DNA of 57,760 bases from Lachnospiraceae bacterium UBA938 (GTDB lineage: Bacteria > Bacillota > Clostridia > Lachnospirales > Lachnospiraceae): positions 181-57,940 of the forward strand of contig DBDG01000025.1 in NCBI GenBank assembly GCA_002293475.1. Direction: 5' to 3'. The position numbers and the translations under genes were made by a program. Shown in pieces: positions 18,427 through 26,467 of this stretch. The notes beneath the pieces are model-generated. The model was not told where the DNA came from and searched no databases. It saw only the letters and a program-made list of their open reading frames with translations. Every line of letters begins with the position of its first letter. The first letter of the stretch is position 1.

Positions 18427-18454
18427 AAAAAATAGCCAAAAGGCTATTTTTTTT
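18427..18454 (+). terminator. strong rho-independent terminator after pseB
   Basis: AAAAAATAGCC (18427-18437) pairs perfectly with GGCTATTTTTT (18442-18452) across an AAAA loop, with a T-run to 18454. It closes the exopolysaccharide-pseB transcript and marks the left limit of the inserted block. Confidence 0.88.
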
Positions 18455-18531
18455 GTTAAAATGACGATATATATAGAAGATAAGATTTTTTATGGCATTA
18501 GGAACCCGGATGTTTTTTAGGGGAGAAGGGT

Positions 18532-19242
18532 ATGTACAGAATAGCAGTATGTGATAAAAATACAGTTTTCTTAGATAAGCTGTGCAGCTACTTGATAAAA
18601 TGGTCCGAAATGAGACATATTAAAGCAGATATCGGCCGTTTTAATGACGGAATGGATTTGCTGGAAAATATCCGGGAGTACGGTTATTACCAAGTAGTTA
18701 TCCTCGATATGGAAATAGGCAAGTTAAACGGTTTGCTTTTGGCTGAACATATCCAGAAAATGTGCACGGGGACATTGATTGTATTTATGTCGGCCTGTGA
18801 TCATTATTATAAACAAGCTTATCGGGTGCACCCCTATTATTTTTTTTCCAAACCGATTCATGTGCAGGAACTGTATTCCGTCATGAATAGCGCGGTAGTT
18901 AAGTCGGAGATATGTGATCAGACTTTCTGCTTTAGCTATAAGATGACGCGCTATTCCATCCCGATCAGAGAAATCTTTTATTTTTTCAGTGACAGGCGCC
19001 GCGTCGGCATTGTCTGCCGCGATGATAAGAATTATTGGTTTTATGAGAGATTGGATCATGTTGAAGAAATTATGGAAAAGAAAGCGGATAGATTTATTCG
19101 CATTCATAAATCTTTTTTTGTCAATAGCCGTCATGTCAGGGCTTACGGTTATGGATATGTGGAAATGGCGAATCAGGAAAAATTGCCGGTCAGCCGGCCC
19201 AGAAGAAAGGATCTGCATCGCAAAAAACGGGAATTAACTTAA
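18532..19242 (+). CDS. LytTR-family response regulator with altered receiver
   Basis: This 236-residue protein has a receiver domain (1-120) followed by a LytTR DNA-binding domain (about 130-232). The likely phosphoacceptor Asp lies in VVILDMEIGKLNG and the conserved Lys in FFSKPI. The usual acidic pair after strand 1 reads CDKN instead of CDDD/E, which may weaken magnesium binding. LytTR motifs include IREIFYFFSDRR, FIRIHKSFFVNSRHV and LPVSRPRRK. AgrA-like proteins of this type bind direct repeats. No histidine kinase is adjacent. A similar regulator follows at 19566, and a lone GHKL kinase lies at 55683. Confidence 0.88.
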   Translation: MYRIAVCDKNTVFLDKLCSYLIKWSEMRHIKADIGRFNDGMDLLENIREYGYYQVVILDMEIGKLNGLLLAEHIQKMCTGTLIVFMSACDHYYKQAYRVHPYYFFSKPIHVQELYSVMNSAVVKSEICDQTFCFSYKMTRYSIPIREIFYFFSDRRRVGIVCRDDKNYWFYERLDHVEEIMEKKADRFIRIHKSFFVNSRHVRAYGYGYVEMANQEKLPVSRPRRKDLHRKKRELT

Positions 19243-19318
19243 TGATGATACTGATTATTACGATACAACCTACCTTTTATTACATATCAAATCATGAATT
19301 GAAAAGTACAGTATAATA

Positions 19319-19362
19319 ATTGCAGCGTCGCATGTTACATTATGACGTTGCAATCTTTATTT
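19319..19362 (+). terminator. terminator-like hairpin after the first LytTR gene
   Basis: ATTGCAGCGTC (19319-19329) pairs with GACGTTGCAAT (19344-19354), an 11-bp stem with one G-U pair and a 14-base loop. CTTTATTT follows. The T-run is interrupted, so it may be a partial terminator. Confidence 0.5.
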
Positions 19363-19372
19363 CATGTCTTTG

Positions 19373-19395
19373 TAGGCAGGCGAAATGCCTGTCTA
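19373..19395. promoter_or_regulatory. second hairpin between the LytTR genes
   Basis: TAGGCAGGC (19373-19381) pairs with GCCTGTCTA (19387-19395), nine pairs with one G-U and a 5-base loop of the GAAA type. No T-run follows, so it is a structure or protein-binding palindrome of unknown role rather than a terminator. Confidence 0.4.
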
Positions 19396-19565
19396 TGTCT
19401 ATTGTGATATATTATGTGAGTATCAGATTTGAACTGATTCTGGCAGGATAGAAATGAGTCGATATGCGGATAAACGACAAGTTAAGTAGTTGTTTACAAA
19501 AAAATAGAATACGAATATACTTAAGCAATAGAAAAACGTATTTAAAGGATTAGGTGGGTAATAAA

Positions 19566-20285
19566 ATGCTAAAGATAGGGGTATGTGATGATGATGGTAC
19601 TTATTTGATAATAATGAAAAGATATATCGACCGGTGGGCGGCCGGAAAGGGGATAAATATAGAGCTCCAGCTCTTTACTCATGGAGAACAGCTATTGGAG
19701 CATATTATGACTTTCGGAAGATATGACCTAATATTTTTGGATATAGAATTGAAAGGCATCGACGGCTTGCAGACTGCCAGGAATATTCGTGACAGGGATC
19801 GATTTACGACATTGATCTTTATGTCACAGTATGATACCTTCTTTCAGAACGGATATGAAGTGCATCCGTTTTATTTTTTTAGAAAACCTATCGAAGAAAA
19901 TCATTTTGAAGAGATTTTGGGCAGATATCTGCAGCTACACCAAGGAATATCAGAAAACATAATTTTCCGAAAAAGAAAAGTAAGTTATTGCGTAAGCCTT
20001 TCAGAGGTGATTTATTTTACTAGCGACAAAAGGCTTATTTATATAATCGGTAGTGAGGATGTCTACAGTTTTTACGGTAAACTGGACGAGGTACAGAACA
20101 TGATGAACCAGAAAAAACATCGGTTCCTGAGGATCCATAAATCCTATCTGGTTAACATGAAGCACATTAACCAATATCATTATAAAAATGTTATTTTGTG
20201 CAATGGTACAGAATTGCCTGTAAGCAAAGATTATCGGAAATCGGTTAATGAGGTTCATTTACTATTATTGGGTGAGGACGTCTGA
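19566..20285 (+). CDS. LytTR-family response regulator
   Basis: This second receiver-LytTR protein has 239 residues and is clearly related to the one at 18532. The receiver is complete: GVCDDDGTY holds the acidic pocket, LIFLDIELKGIDG the phosphoacceptor Asp and FFRKPI the Lys. LytTR motifs include LSEVIYFTSDKR, FLRIHKSYLVNMKHI and LPVSKDYRK. ATG at 19566 is preferred over an in-frame GTG at 19554 because AGGTGG then has proper spacing. It stands directly before the uncharacterised operon and is the natural candidate to control it, although no binding site was identified. Confidence 0.9.
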   Translation: MLKIGVCDDDGTYLIIMKRYIDRWAAGKGINIELQLFTHGEQLLEHIMTFGRYDLIFLDIELKGIDGLQTARNIRDRDRFTTLIFMSQYDTFFQNGYEVHPFYFFRKPIEENHFEEILGRYLQLHQGISENIIFRKRKVSYCVSLSEVIYFTSDKRLIYIIGSEDVYSFYGKLDEVQNMMNQKKHRFLRIHKSYLVNMKHINQYHYKNVILCNGTELPVSKDYRKSVNEVHLLLLGEDV

Positions 20286-20380
20286 TTATTACTGAGAGAA
20301 GCGTCAATTATGACAAATATATGTTATTTATTCTATAATTAGTGTAATCTTATATAAGATAAGGGGTTCTGAAAAGTGAG

Positions 20381-20411
20381 TTGCCAGCATATATTTTTAT
20401 AATGGTATAAT
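20381..20411 (+). promoter_or_regulatory. candidate promoter before the 190-residue orphan gene
   Basis: An extended -10 (TGGTATAAT, hexamer 20406-20411) lies downstream of TTGCCA (20381-20386) with a 19-base spacer, about 115 bases before the next start. The spacing is long, so it might need an activator such as the neighbouring LytTR regulator. Confidence 0.4.
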
Positions 20412-20526
20412 GGGGGATTTGTTAATTTATTGATGTCAATGTATATAATGTATATATTAAATATGTAATCAAATTATAAGCATTTTAATGGTTATATGGA
20501 ATTGATGTCTGGAAGGAATAGGTAAT

Positions 20527-21099
20527 ATGTGGCAGACTTACAGTGTGTTGTCAAAAACCAGAAAACCGCGGATTACGCCGAAAGAGTTTTTGAATTATTA
20601 CAATATTGACCAAACAGAAATACAGGAGTTTGAACTACAAGAATTTCTGGACTTTTTCGAAGTGTCTAGGGACGACCTGTTTATGGAGACCAAAGAAGAG
20701 GTCATTCTGATGCTACAGGGATTTCGCTTGGACAGGGAAGTTGAAAGTTCGGCCAGCGGGATCTTAAGTACATTGGTGCCGGAGGATATTCAAAGGGTTA
20801 AGTTCCGAGGCAGCTATCGTTCTGAAACGGTATGCGGGGAGATTGATTTTGTTAATCAGATACTGAAATGCAAAAATAGTGAGCATTCCTTTTTGGAGAT
20901 GGACAAGCTGGTTATGTGGCAGGTGTTAAAGGATATGGATTCCGTGCAGAATGTGGCGACGGATGCGGAGCAAAAAGATAGCGGGATGCAGTTTGAGCTG
21001 CTGGATGTGAAGGGTGCAAAGCGGTTAGTCGGAAGCGGAGATGGGTATGCGGGGATATTTTTACGGATTGTCGGGGTGATTATCGAAAGGGGCGCATAG
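20527..21099 (+). CDS. uncharacterised 190-residue protein, first gene of the orphan block
   Basis: I do not recognise this family. The N-terminal 70 residues are acidic and helical (EIQEFELQEFLDFFEVS, then RDDLFMETKEEVILML), compatible with a small helix-turn-helix or interaction module. The rest looks mixed alpha/beta. No signal peptide or membrane segment is seen. GGAAGG lies 8-14 bases before the ATG. It is separated from the following operon by 101 bases that contain a promoter, so it could be a regulator or an accessory protein. Confidence 0.75.
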   Translation: MWQTYSVLSKTRKPRITPKEFLNYYNIDQTEIQEFELQEFLDFFEVSRDDLFMETKEEVILMLQGFRLDREVESSASGILSTLVPEDIQRVKFRGSYRSETVCGEIDFVNQILKCKNSEHSFLEMDKLVMWQVLKDMDSVQNVATDAEQKDSGMQFELLDVKGAKRLVGSGDGYAGIFLRIVGVIIERGA

Positions 21100-21121
21100 G
21101 TCGCATAGGTAATAATTCTTA

Positions 21122-21150
21122 TTGTGATTTAATATAATAAATGCTATAAT
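21122..21150 (+). promoter_or_regulatory. promoter of the DUF6603-like operon
   Basis: TTGTGA (21122-21127), a 17-base spacer, and the extended -10 TGCTATAAT (hexamer 21145-21150) make a good vegetative promoter about 50 bases before the next start. It lets the seven following genes be transcribed independently of the glycan genes. Confidence 0.65.
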
Positions 21151-21200
21151 ATTACCATAATTTACCAAGAAGATATAGTAAAAAAGAAAGGGAAAAAACT

Positions 21201-21749
21201 ATGCCAGAGTATCAAGTTATAACCACAAACTCAGCAAAAACCAAGATTCAAGCCGGCGCCGCTACTTCTTTAAACGCTGGTATTATTGCGTCGATTTTTG
21301 GGATACATCTTGGGGCTATGTTGGAAAAGGGCGCGGACGGGACGCGGGTCTTGGTTTTTCCGACTTCCGAAAATCCCCGGCAGTCCGTAAAGCTGATTGA
21401 TATCTGCGCTGCGGCAGGCATCAGTAAAGGTGTGCAAGGTTCCATCGACTCGGTACTGAAGGATTATTTAGGTTTTACCGGCGGCCTAGATGGAACATCT
21501 ATCGACGTAAACCAGGCATTTTACTACTATAGCAGTTATGAGGCGGACCAGGGGGAAGGTGAAGATGCACCAAAGCATGAGTACGCACTTTCACTGGGGA
21601 TGACTAACTCATATACTCCGCATACTCCCGCGGGTGCCCCTTTCCAAGTAGAATCTATTACATTTTCATTGTGGAACAGTACACGCCAGAAAGTGACTGA
21701 TGCAATGGGCATGGCAACGGTCGAGGATATTCTAGATAAATTCAGTTGA
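21201..21749 (+). CDS. uncharacterised 182-residue protein coupled to the DUF6603-like gene
   Basis: The family is not recognised. The protein has an Ala/Gly-rich N-terminus (KIQAGAATSLNAGIIASIFG) that is not a secretion signal, since it lacks a basic n-region and cleavage site. A middle part has VLVFPTSENPRQSVKLIDIC. The C-terminal segment FQVESITFSLWN has the alternating pattern of amphipathic beta strands also seen in the following protein. It may be a small partner of that protein. The stop overlaps the next start (TGATG), so the two are translationally coupled and probably made in matched amounts. Confidence 0.8.
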   Translation: MPEYQVITTNSAKTKIQAGAATSLNAGIIASIFGIHLGAMLEKGADGTRVLVFPTSENPRQSVKLIDICAAAGISKGVQGSIDSVLKDYLGFTGGLDGTSIDVNQAFYYYSSYEADQGEGEDAPKHEYALSLGMTNSYTPHTPAGAPFQVESITFSLWNSTRQKVTDAMGMATVEDILDKFS

Positions 21750-24295
21750 TGGAACATAACGCGAATTATAAGATTAACGCGCAAAAAGATACAAGCCTAG
21801 CGGTGAAGCTGGGTGTTGATATCTGTGGATACCGGTTTACAGGAGCCGCCGAAAAAAGCGGCGGCTCCGTGAATCTTTCGCTTTATGCGGATTTGTCTCT
21901 TGACTTGAGCAGTTTTTTAAGCGCGGCCGCCGGGACTTTCGGACTGGATCTGGATATTCCGGCGCTTTTCCAGATCGTGGTGGAAAGGCTGGCGGTTTCA
22001 TACCGGGATAGCGCACTTTCGTTCGGGTGTGAGTTTGACGGACTGTTGCGGGAATGTCTTTTTGTCTATCGGGCGGGAGAGGGCGATTATCTGTTTGCCT
22101 TCCGGCTTTCGGATTTTGATATAACGGACATGCCGTTCGTGGGCGAATTTGTCAGCGGTATTGCGATTGGCGTGGCGGATGTCTGTATTGTTTTCAGTAC
22201 TAAGCCGGTGACATATGCCGGCGCCGATTTTGAAGCGGGCTTAAGTCTGGCCGGTAACATCTGTGGGGTTAGGTTTGTCCGGTTGCTTAAGCCATATATA
22301 AAAAATACGGTGGCGGCCGCCAGCCCGGACACCGCTAAGGTTTTCTGGGCGGATATCAATAAAAAGATATCGGTTTTGACGCTGCATCGGGCCGGTTTTT
22401 CGTATGGGAGCGGCAACGTCGGTTTTATGTTTGACATGTCGCTGGCGGTCAGTCCGTTTACGCTATCCGTTTTGGGTGCCGGCTTGAACGTAAATCTGCA
22501 GGATAAAAGTGTTGATTTCCTGATCACCGGTTTTGGCGTAGGGTTTGAAAGCGGTTTTTTTACGGTCAGCGGTGCTTTTAATAAGACAGGAGAAAAATAT
22601 ACCGGGGCGCTGACAGTCGGGATTAGCCCTGTCCTGTTAACGCTGGTGGGTGATTATGAGCGTGGCCATTTGCTGGCTTATGTGCTTTTAAACGCCAACC
22701 TTGGCGGACCGCCGGCTTTTTTCATAACGGGAATAGCGGCGGCGTTCGGGTACAATAAAAGCATAATGCTGCCGGCGATCTATGAAGTGCCGCAATTTCC
22801 GCTGGTCGCGGCAGCTATCGGTAGACCCAAAATACCGCTGGCTGAATTGATAACTAAGCTGGACAGCGGCTATATCGTTGATGAAGACGGGCAGAGATTT
22901 ATCTCGGCAGGTATTAAGTTTACAACTTTTAATATTGTTGAAAGCTTCGTGCTTCTGAATGTCTGCTTTGGGAATAAGCTTACTTTCAGTCTGCTGGGGT
23001 TAGCCAATATATCGGTTCCTCCCCTCTGCGATAAGAATCCCATTGCGTTTGCGCAGTTGGCGCTTAAGGTGGTGCTTGACCCCGGTGTCGGTCTATTGTC
23101 GGTGGAGGCGCAACTGACTTCTGAATCCTATGTGCTGGACAAAAAGTGTAAGCTCACGGGCGGCTTTGCGATGTTTGTGTGGTTCGGAGACAATCCGCAC
23201 AGTGGTGATTTCGTTATTTCACTCGGCGGCTATCATCCCGATTACCGGAAGCCGGCACATTATCCCGAGGTACCGCGTCTGGGGCTGAAATGGCAGATTT
23301 CTTCCCATCTTTCAATAACTGGGGAGGTTTATTTTGCGCTTACGCCGTCCTCTCTGATGGCGGGGGCACGGATGGCAGCGGTCTATCAGGACGGTAATCT
23401 GAAGGCATGGTTTATTGCCCAAGCGGATTTTCTTATCCAGTGGAAGCCGTTTCAGTATTCGGCGCATGTATATATTTCGCTCGGCGCGTCTTATACCGTC
23501 AATATTTGGTTTATCCACCATACGTTTACGATCGAGCTGAGCGCCGACATTCATCTATGGGGTCCGGAATTCGCGGGCAGGGCGCGGATAACCTGGTTTA
23601 TTATCTCGTTTACCATTGAATTCGGCGATGTCCACGGCAAGCCGCCCGAGCCGCTGAGCTATGACGACTTTGCAAAGAGTTTTCTGCCTCAAGAAAACAT
23701 GGTTCCGACACCGCTGACTGTTTCGGTAAAGGATGGGGTGATAAGGGAAAATAAAGGGGTAAAATATGTAGATGCCGACCGGCTTTCTTTTATCGTGGTT
23801 TCGGCGATACCGGTTTCGGATGGCAGTTTGGTGATACGTCCGATGGGTGAGGGCGGGGAGCCTTATATATCGGCAATCACGGTGGATAGCGGCTTTAAGA
23901 AGGCCGTTTCAAAAGAGTACCGGCACAAGGTTCCTACAGCTATGTGGGGCGGGACAGGGGAACTCCGTGAGGCAATCGGCGGTTATGAGGTGTCGGCACC
24001 GGAAACGGTGATCACGACTTTTCCCATCAACCGCTTTATTTCCCTTGTTGAGCTTTACGAGCTGAATACCCAGTATTTTAAAGGATTCTGTTTTACTAAA
24101 GTGGAAAAGACGCGTTACGACAGTAACGATTCGATCAGAATATTTACCGATACGGCGGATAAGGTGAAGGAAAAGCGAAAGGCCTTTTTAGTAAAGATGG
24201 GGATTGAAAATCCGCGTGACGTTTCGTTGGCAATATATGCGGCTGACGCGGAGTTACTGTTTGATGAAGACATTCTGTGTGCCTATATGTGTTGA
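21749..24295 (+). CDS. large beta-rich DUF6603-like protein
   Basis: This 848-residue protein consists of repeated amphipathic beta hairpins with many small residues (VSGAFNKTGEKYTGALTV is typical). The segments NANLGGPPAFFITGIAAAFG and YEVPQFPLVAAAIG, and the later GDVHGKPPEPLSYDDF, match what I remember of DUF6603, a large family of unknown function. It has no signal peptide and no clear membrane helix. About 150 C-terminal residues form a separate, more acidic part. The start is the ATG in the TGATG overlap; a TTG three bases earlier is also in frame. A long hydrophobic beta surface could serve as a scaffold or lipid-binding trough, but that is speculation. Confidence 0.78.
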   Translation: MEHNANYKINAQKDTSLAVKLGVDICGYRFTGAAEKSGGSVNLSLYADLSLDLSSFLSAAAGTFGLDLDIPALFQIVVERLAVSYRDSALSFGCEFDGLLRECLFVYRAGEGDYLFAFRLSDFDITDMPFVGEFVSGIAIGVADVCIVFSTKPVTYAGADFEAGLSLAGNICGVRFVRLLKPYIKNTVAAASPDTAKVFWADINKKISVLTLHRAGFSYGSGNVGFMFDMSLAVSPFTLSVLGAGLNVNLQDKSVDFLITGFGVGFESGFFTVSGAFNKTGEKYTGALTVGISPVLLTLVGDYERGHLLAYVLLNANLGGPPAFFITGIAAAFGYNKSIMLPAIYEVPQFPLVAAAIGRPKIPLAELITKLDSGYIVDEDGQRFISAGIKFTTFNIVESFVLLNVCFGNKLTFSLLGLANISVPPLCDKNPIAFAQLALKVVLDPGVGLLSVEAQLTSESYVLDKKCKLTGGFAMFVWFGDNPHSGDFVISLGGYHPDYRKPAHYPEVPRLGLKWQISSHLSITGEVYFALTPSSLMAGARMAAVYQDGNLKAWFIAQADFLIQWKPFQYSAHVYISLGASYTVNIWFIHHTFTIELSADIHLWGPEFAGRARITWFIISFTIEFGDVHGKPPEPLSYDDFAKSFLPQENMVPTPLTVSVKDGVIRENKGVKYVDADRLSFIVVSAIPVSDGSLVIRPMGEGGEPYISAITVDSGFKKAVSKEYRHKVPTAMWGGTGELREAIGGYEVSAPETVITTFPINRFISLVELYELNTQYFKGFCFTKVEKTRYDSNDSIRIFTDTADKVKEKRKAFLVKMGIENPRDVSLAIYAADAELLFDEDILCAYMC

Positions 24296-24311
24296 TTTAT
24301 GGGGGTTTATT

Positions 24312-25493
24312 ATGGGGCGTACTACTGGAATTGATGATGCCGAATTTAAGCTGATTGACAAGATTGCCCCGCCGGTAACGGCGGGAAAATATACATTTCA
24401 TGCCAGACAGGAGGTCAGTCAAAAAGGGGCTGTCGTTGCCGAGTATCAGGCGGCGCAGGACTACCTCGTTGCGCGCCGGATTTTTTCGCTGGGGGCGGAT
24501 GATATTTTCGGGGAATATCCGCTTAACGGCGCTGCGGGTGATTTTGCGGAAACGCTGCCGTTTATTACGCTCAAAGACCGGAGTTTGCCATGGGCTTACG
24601 GCGACATGCCGTTTCTGGCGCTGATTGTCCTTAAAAAGAGCGAGATCGTAGGCAAAAGCCAGGTTGCGGCAAGGGAGCTGTTTGCCCCGGTGGCCGAGAC
24701 TTATTTTCCTGAACGGAAGGCTTTTCCGGCCGTCTATTTTGATGACGAAGAAGACAAGTGCAGTGTCGTGGATATTACTGCGGATACTTACCGGGAGATC
24801 TTTCCTAAGACAGCGGATATCGCGCTTTTGTCCCATGCGAAGTTTGCCGATTTAAGTAAGTCGCCGGACGAGGTCTGTGCTAGAGACGGGTATTTTTCAG
24901 TTGTTATTGCCAATCGCTTTGTTCCTTCCAATAGTGATGAGGAAACGGTTTCGGAGTGCCATCTGATCAATGCCTTCGGTTATGGCGACGATGTTCCGGC
25001 AGGTGTCCGGAAAGTACGGCTGGTGTCGCTCCATCAATGGAGCGTGCGTTCCAAGTCGGCAGAGGGCAGGCCTTTTACGGAGCTGATCGCCGGCCTGGCG
25101 GCGGACAGCAGCGCGATCGGACATCAGAAAGCCGGTGGGGCAGCTACCGTCAAACCGCACTACACACGGACGGGGGAAATGACATATTCGATGTACCGTT
25201 CCCCTTGCGTTCCCTATCGCGGCGCGGCGATTACAGAGCTAAAAAAGGCGCATACTGCCGACGGCCGGCTGATTTACGACAAGGAAACCGGTATCTTTGA
25301 TGTCAGTTATGCGGCAGCATTTCAGCTGGGGCGGCTGATTACCTTGAACAGGCCGGAAATAGCCGCGAAGATTCTGGCACACCGGAATGATGTGAAGATG
25401 TCCGCGCATAATATCGCGCTGCGTGTGCTGGAAGATGTCGATGCAGAGCAGATTGGCGCCGCGCTGCTTAATCTGGAACAGGATAAACACTAA
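24312..25493 (+). CDS. uncharacterised 393-residue protein of the orphan operon
   Basis: No named domain is recognised. The N-terminal region contains AARQ-like beta strands with RRIFSLGADDIFGEYPLNGAAGDF and LPFITLKDRSLPWAYGD. From memory, similar segments (a strand ending in RFSL, then an acidic LP-x-V/I-x-L-x-x-R-x-LPW) occur in uncharacterised proteins from unrelated bacteria that accompany relatives of the next two genes; this was not checked. There is no signal peptide or membrane segment. The 24204 frame begins inside the previous gene; ATG at 24312 with GGGGG upstream is the likely start, 16 bases after that gene. Confidence 0.78.
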   Translation: MGRTTGIDDAEFKLIDKIAPPVTAGKYTFHARQEVSQKGAVVAEYQAAQDYLVARRIFSLGADDIFGEYPLNGAAGDFAETLPFITLKDRSLPWAYGDMPFLALIVLKKSEIVGKSQVAARELFAPVAETYFPERKAFPAVYFDDEEDKCSVVDITADTYREIFPKTADIALLSHAKFADLSKSPDEVCARDGYFSVVIANRFVPSNSDEETVSECHLINAFGYGDDVPAGVRKVRLVSLHQWSVRSKSAEGRPFTELIAGLAADSSAIGHQKAGGAATVKPHYTRTGEMTYSMYRSPCVPYRGAAITELKKAHTADGRLIYDKETGIFDVSYAAAFQLGRLITLNRPEIAAKILAHRNDVKMSAHNIALRVLEDVDAEQIGAALLNLEQDKH

Positions 25494-25523
25494 TGATTCT
25501 TGCAACCATACTTATTTTAGCAG

Positions 25524-25544
25524 TTCCGCAGGAAACCTGCGGAA
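25524..25544. repeat. intra-operon hairpin, copy 1
   Basis: TTCCGCAGG and CCTGCGGAA form a perfect 9-bp stem with an AAA loop. The 3' arm runs into the ribosome site of the 280-residue gene. A near-identical element is found at 29715. There is no T-run, so it is not a simple terminator. Confidence 0.85.
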
Positions 25545-25559
25545 GGAATGGATATAAAT

Positions 25560-26402
25560 ATGAAGAGACGGCTTTTGCAAAGTATTGATGAAATAACTAA
25601 CGAGATGCTTAAGGGGAATAATGATGCATCTGAGGCAGCCGCTATTCCCCCCGACCTAGAAAACTATGTGACAGAACTACAGTTATTATATGGTGTTCCG
25701 CTTTCGTATCTGGTTGCCGACGAGTTCCTGTTGCCCCAGGAAAGTCTGCGTTTTTTTTATATTGACAACAATTGGACCCAGGCGCTTGCCGACGGTGCGC
25801 TAAGTATCGGCAGGATCACGGCAGCTGATGGGATGCATGATCAGTTCCGTCTTGCGTCTACGCTGCTGAATGTTAGGATGATGCTGCATGTTCCGCGCCA
25901 CAGCCGCATGCATGTCAATCATAAGGCCAAGGGTTTATTATCGGCAAACGATAAAGAAACAGCGGGCTTAATTACGGGTTTCCTGTTGCGTTCCGAACTG
26001 GTGAGGATGTTCAAAGGACTGGAGATCGGTGCTTCTGACGGAAAAAAAGAACTGGATATGCTGCGGTTGGATACTTTTGGTGACGAGATTGCGTTAGGTC
26101 TATTTGACGGCGAGATGCAGCATCTTGTCATAGCGGAACCAAAGACCGGCCTGACCTTTGGGCTGGCGCCGGGCGAACATATGCTGGTGCCTAAAGATGT
26201 GAGCGAAGAAAACCTAGGCCAGCCGCTTAGGAATCTGAGCATCGACATCAGGGCTTACAAAAATGCGGCGGGTCGGCTTGATGCCGCCGGTCTGGCAAAG
26301 GAACTTGGTCAAAGGTTGGATACGGAGATCGGAGCGGCGAAGCTGGCCTTTGAATTGATTGCAGTAGCAAACCGGGCGGTTTTTGAGAGTAGCAAGGACT
26401 GA
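25560..26402 (+). CDS. uncharacterised 280-residue protein of the orphan operon
   Basis: The family has no name known to me, but the segment IPPDLENYVTELQLLYGVP, then SYLVADEFLLPQESLRFFY and WTQALADGALSIGRI, resembles uncharacterised proteins I recall from other bacterial phyla. It is a mixed alpha/beta soluble protein with no signal peptide. ATG at 25560 is preferred to 25548, because AAGGA (from the hairpin's 3' side) then has normal spacing. It is preceded by a 66-base gap with a hairpin, unlike the tight spacing elsewhere, which may set its expression apart. Confidence 0.78.
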   Translation: MKRRLLQSIDEITNEMLKGNNDASEAAAIPPDLENYVTELQLLYGVPLSYLVADEFLLPQESLRFFYIDNNWTQALADGALSIGRITAADGMHDQFRLASTLLNVRMMLHVPRHSRMHVNHKAKGLLSANDKETAGLITGFLLRSELVRMFKGLEIGASDGKKELDMLRLDTFGDEIALGLFDGEMQHLVIAEPKTGLTFGLAPGEHMLVPKDVSEENLGQPLRNLSIDIRAYKNAAGRLDAAGLAKELGQRLDTEIGAAKLAFELIAVANRAVFESSKD

Positions 26403-26432
26403 TATATAAGGACTGATATAAAGATTGATATA
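26394..26432. repeat. triplicated 13-bp repeat between orphan-operon genes
   Basis: AAGGACTGATATA occurs at 26394-26406 and 26408-26420, and a diverged copy (AAGATTGATATA) at 26421-26432. The first copy contains the stop codon of the 280-residue gene; the tract then fills the gap before the 1077-residue gene. Confidence 0.8.
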
Positions 26433-26467
26433 AAAGAGGCATGGATTCTAAAGAAAAGGTGTCACTA

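Larger units (their letters stand above)
19243..19565. other. 323-base intergenic region with two hairpins
   Basis: No gene is seen between the two LytTR regulators. The region contains two stem-loops (described separately) and is otherwise AT-rich. I found no pair of repeats that I would call a LytTR binding site. Confidence 0.5.
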
